The notes under the pieces are model-generated. The model was not told the DNA's origin. It did not search any database and saw nothing but the letters and a program-made list of their open reading frames with translations. Below, piece after piece: positions 5,464 through 7,314 of a stretch of 7,314 bases of DNA; the first letter of the stretch is position 1; the number at the start of each line of letters is the position of its first letter. Both the position numbers and the translations under genes were made by a program. The DNA comes from CAKSQF01 sp964582375 (GTDB lineage Bacteria; Bacillota; Clostridia; Oscillospirales; CAG-272): positions 1 through 7,314 of the forward strand of contig CAZORL010000048.1 in NCBI GenBank assembly GCA_964582375.1, read 5' to 3'.

Positions 5464-5655
5464 TTATTTATCTTCTTTGTTGCGTCGATGCTTTGCGAGC
5501 GCGACTACTACGGAGACACAAAAGAGTGCGATCGCTGTAAGAAACAGCGCAATGTCGCCTGTCGGCGGCGATGTCAGCTCGGTCGTTACGCTCTCGGCTG
5601 CGATCAAGATCTCGTTTATCATTTTTTCTACCCTGTCGGCTCCCTTCAATTTCAT
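5464..5655 (-). CDS. Single-pass microprotein with sorting-signal-like SPPTGD C-terminus
   Basis: I do not recognise this 63-residue protein as a named family. Residues 1-28 are polar and lack a signal peptide. Then come SPPTGD (29-34), a hydrophobic segment IALFLTAIALFCVSVVVALA (35-54) and a positive tail KHRRNKEDK. That tripartite order, a (S/N/L)PxTG-like motif, a membrane span and basic residues, is how Gram-positive sortase substrates end. Here almost nothing precedes it, so it is either a small membrane protein, a remnant of a larger anchored protein, or a chance likeness. Reality of the gene is supported by a strong leftward promoter (5674-5702), GAGGTGG (5666-5672) about ten bases before the ATG, and a shared terminator right after the stop. 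Met12 (ATG at 5622-5620), with AGGG eight bases upstream, is a possible alternative start giving 52 residues. No sortase gene is in the window. Confidence 0.7.
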   Translation of the reverse strand: MKLKGADRVEKMINEILIAAESVTTELTSPPTGDIALFLTAIALFCVSVVVALAKHRRNKEDK

Positions 5656-5673
5656 TCTTTTTTGTCCACCTCT

Positions 5674-5702
5674 ATTGTAACATATTATTAACCAAATGTC
5701 AA
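5674..5702 (-). promoter_or_regulatory. Strong leftward promoter of the microprotein gene
   Basis: On the minus strand a perfect TTGACA (plus-strand 5697-5702), a 17-base spacer and TACAAT (5674-5679) with a TGn extension are present. It is one of the best promoters in the window. The -10 box directly abuts the candidate Shine-Dalgarno site, so a start at the usual distance (near 5667) would cut into that site. This favours either a nearly leaderless mRNA or use of the second Met. Confidence 0.75.
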
Positions 5703-5791
5703 TATTATTTGAGAAAAATTTTCAAAAAAATCAAAAGAATTTTTTCGCATGGGCGGACTTGTTAATAAACTGTTGTTTTTTCAGAAATCTG

Positions 5792-5820
5792 TTGACAAAA
5801 GCGAATAAATGTTGTAAAAT
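5792..5820 (+). promoter_or_regulatory. Sigma-A promoter of the CapA-family gene
   Basis: TTGACA (5792-5797), a 17-base spacer and TAAAAT (5815-5820) with an AT-rich upstream tract match the housekeeping consensus closely. The predicted start near 5827 leaves a leader of about 34 bases. It diverges from the microprotein promoter about 90 bases away. Confidence 0.8.
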
Positions 5821-5860
5821 AGCAAGATAAAGATATCAAACAGGAAGGTTGTAAAAAAGG

Positions 5861-7093
5861 ATGAAGAATCTAACATTTAAGCTAATGGTGCTCTGCCTGA
5901 CCGTCGTTTTGCTGTTCACCGCCTGTGCCGACGACATCGGTGCGAACATTACGACGATCTCGGGCATAATCACTACATCGCCGACGACGACCACGACGAA
6001 TGTGCCGCCGCAGAGCAGTGTGCAAACGACGACCACCGCACCGACCACGCTCGTCCCCGACCCGACAACGCCGAAAGTCGAGCCGACATATATAACGCTT
6101 CTTGCGGTCGGCGACAACCTGATGCACATGCCTGTCGTGCAGAGCGGACAAAAGGTAGGGTACGACAGCTATTATAAAGAGCTTGAGCCGATGATCAAGG
6201 CGGCGGATGTCGCGATCATCAACCAAGAGACGATATTCACCGACAAATCTCCGACCGGTTACCCTGCATTCGGCTCTCCGAAGGAGATCGGCGAGGCCGC
6301 ACTTGCGGCAGGATTTGACGTTTTTTCGACTGCCACCAATCACACGGCGGACAAGGGCGAGGATGCGATATTGTACACGCTCGATTTTTGGGATAACCAC
6401 CCCGAGGGACTTATGCTCGGACTCAACCGCGAAATGGCTGAGCGCACGCGCATACCGACCCTGACCGTCAAGGGTGTCAAGATCGGCTTCCTCAACTACA
6501 CATACGGCATGAATTCGAGTCTGAAAAAGTGGTGGATGGTCGATATCCTCGACAAGAGCGACGCCGGCAAGGCACTCATCGCCTCACGCATCGAAAAAGC
6601 GAAAGAAGAGTGCGATTTCGTTGTCATGTGCGCACATTGGGGGGCAGAATATGTTAACACCCCGACCTCGAGTGAGCAGATGTGGGCACAGTTCTTCGCC
6701 GATTGCGGTGTCGATCTCGTTATCGGTACGCATCCGCATGTCGTTCAGCCCGTGATGGAGGTCGAGGGGGAGGGCGGCAACAAAACGGTCGTTTACTACT
6801 CGCTCGGCAATTTTGTCCACAACCAAAACGATTTCGAGCCGAACATCGGCGGACTTGCGAACATCACGCTGATCTGCGACGAGGACGGAGTGCGCATCGA
6901 TAAGTACGAGCTTGTCGGCACGATGGTCGATTGCTACAAAAACGAGGACGGCGTCAGATGCTACAGTGCCTGCCTAATCTCCGAAATGACCGAGGAACGC
7001 CTCAAAAATCATATAAAATTCAGCAAAAAGACGGTCGCCGATTTCGAAAAAGAGTTTGAAAAGGCATCGACGGCATATCCGAAGGGAAATTAA
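5861..7093 (+). CDS. CapA-family (PGA_cap) metallophosphatase-like lipoprotein
   Basis: This 410-residue protein starts with a lipoprotein signal peptide (MKNLTFK, hydrophobic core, LLFTAC with Cys22 as the lipidated residue). A Thr/Pro-rich surface spacer follows (about 31-72). The rest is a CapA/PGA_cap domain with a calcineurin-like metal-site pattern: AVGDNLMH (82-89), NQET (121-124), TATNHTADKG (157-166), AHWGAEY (258-264), IGTHPHVVQP (288-297) and YSLGNFV (313-319). These supply the Asp, Asn and His residues expected of the fold. The family includes B. subtilis CapA/PgsA of poly-gamma-glutamate export, but no capB or capC neighbour is present, so a capsule role is not supported here. 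A surface phosphatase or polymer-modifying role is possible. AGGAAGG (5842-5848) lies 12 bases before the ATG, slightly long. No rightward terminator is evident after the stop. Confidence 0.93.
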   Translation: MKNLTFKLMVLCLTVVLLFTACADDIGANITTISGIITTSPTTTTTNVPPQSSVQTTTTAPTTLVPDPTTPKVEPTYITLLAVGDNLMHMPVVQSGQKVGYDSYYKELEPMIKAADVAIINQETIFTDKSPTGYPAFGSPKEIGEAALAAGFDVFSTATNHTADKGEDAILYTLDFWDNHPEGLMLGLNREMAERTRIPTLTVKGVKIGFLNYTYGMNSSLKKWWMVDILDKSDAGKALIASRIEKAKEECDFVVMCAHWGAEYVNTPTSSEQMWAQFFADCGVDLVIGTHPHVVQPVMEVEGEGGNKTVVYYSLGNFVHNQNDFEPNIGGLANITLICDEDGVRIDKYELVGTMVDCYKNEDGVRCYSACLISEMTEERLKNHIKFSKKTVADFEKEFEKASTAYPKGN

Positions 7094-7199
7094 GAATTTG
7101 CAGGGTTTGACTGTAAAATCACCACCTTCTCATTACAAATAAAATGTTCCTCTTCATGAGATAGAGTGTTCTTGCAGATGCCTCATCCACCCGACCGCC
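7094..7199. other. Non-coding flank after the CapA gene, possible dispersed repeat
   Basis: No gene or rightward terminator is supported here. Both strands carry only very short open frames broken by stops. The minus strand has a purine-rich AGAAGGTGGTG (7121-7131) and protein-like but unconnected codon runs. From memory this resembles a non-coding sequence repeated in gut Firmicutes; I cannot confirm that without a search. Confidence 0.3.
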
Positions 7200-7227
7200 A
7201 AAAAAGCGGGCGATCATCGATCGCCCG
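7200..7227 (-). terminator. Leftward rho-independent terminator
   Basis: CGGGCGATC (7207-7215) and GATCGCCCG (7219-7227) form a perfect 9-bp GC-rich stem with a 3-base loop. On the minus strand it is followed by C and then six Ts (plus-strand A-run 7200-7205). No T-run follows on the plus strand. It would end a transcript arriving from the right, beyond the window. Confidence 0.7.
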
Positions 7228-7286
7228 GGACGAAACGAATCCTGTTGAACAATATATCGGCGATATTACAACAAAATTTTGCCAAG

Positions 7287-7314
7287 GGCTCCCTCCGAGA
7301 GGGAGCTGTCGCCG
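7287..7314. repeat. Start of a palindromic intergenic repeat, cut by the window end
   Basis: GCTCCCTC (7288-7295) and GAGGGAGC (7299-7306) form an 8-bp hairpin with a 3-base loop, followed by TGTCGCCG at the window end. I recognise this GGCTCCCTC...GAGGGAGCTGTCGCCG form from memory as a common interspersed palindromic repeat of gut Firmicutes. It normally continues with the complementary GGCGACTGAGGGAG half, which is not in view. No function is established to my knowledge. Confidence 0.6.

Noticed and set aside
5355..5540. Plus-strand open frame of 61 codons after the metal regulator
   Set aside because: It runs through the bidirectional terminator and has no ribosome binding site; it is antisense to the microprotein end.
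3112..7268. CGGCGATATTA shared at 3112-3122 and 7258-7268
   Set aside because: Shared 11-mers are expected by chance in a sequence of this length; flanking bases do not match.
1..7314. CRISPR array, tRNA or rRNA genes, transposase or phage genes, toxin-antitoxin pair
   Set aside because: I looked on both strands and saw no regularly spaced direct repeats, cloverleaf-type sequence, or matching protein motifs.

Overview
The window looks like a piece of chromosome from a gut-type Firmicute, most likely a Clostridia member of the Oscillospiraceae/Ruminococcaceae kind. The grounds are GC-rich codons set between very AT-rich intergenic stretches, sigma-A-type promoters with 17-base spacers, typical Shine-Dalgarno sites, Thr-rich lipoproteins, and short intergenic repeats of a kind I remember from gut Firmicutes. 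The taxonomic placement is inference; there is no rRNA or other marker gene.

Layout from left to right: a leftward SGNH/GDSL hydrolase (37-693); an intergenic region of about 300 bases holding its promoter, a perfect 8+8 palindrome next to a TATAAT box, and a nested imperfect inverted repeat; a rightward sigma-70-type factor (999-1748); a YgjV-family membrane protein (1837-2415); an Lrp/AsnC regulator behind a hairpin-containing leader (2598-3050); a class I/II PLP aminotransferase (3166-4362); mscL followed 33 bases later by a small DtxR/MntR-like metal regulator (4459-5343); a bidirectional terminator; a leftward 63-residue single-pass microprotein with a sorting-signal-like C-terminus (5464-5655); a divergent CapA-family lipoprotein (5861-7093); and a 221-base right flank without a recognised gene, with a leftward terminator and the start of a palindromic repeat.

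Most genes carry their own promoter, so this is a row of short transcription units rather than one pathway. Two pairings stand out. The Lrp-type regulator sits directly before an aminotransferase, its likely target. The mechanosensitive channel and the metal regulator appear to share one transcript. I see no phage, CRISPR, toxin-antitoxin or transposase gene. The most unusual items are the SPPTGD microprotein, the mixed metal-site residues of the DtxR-like protein, the hairpin placed between the ribosome binding site and the start codon of the hydrolase gene, the structured leader of the Lrp gene, and a strong excess of CGATCG/GATC over the whole window.
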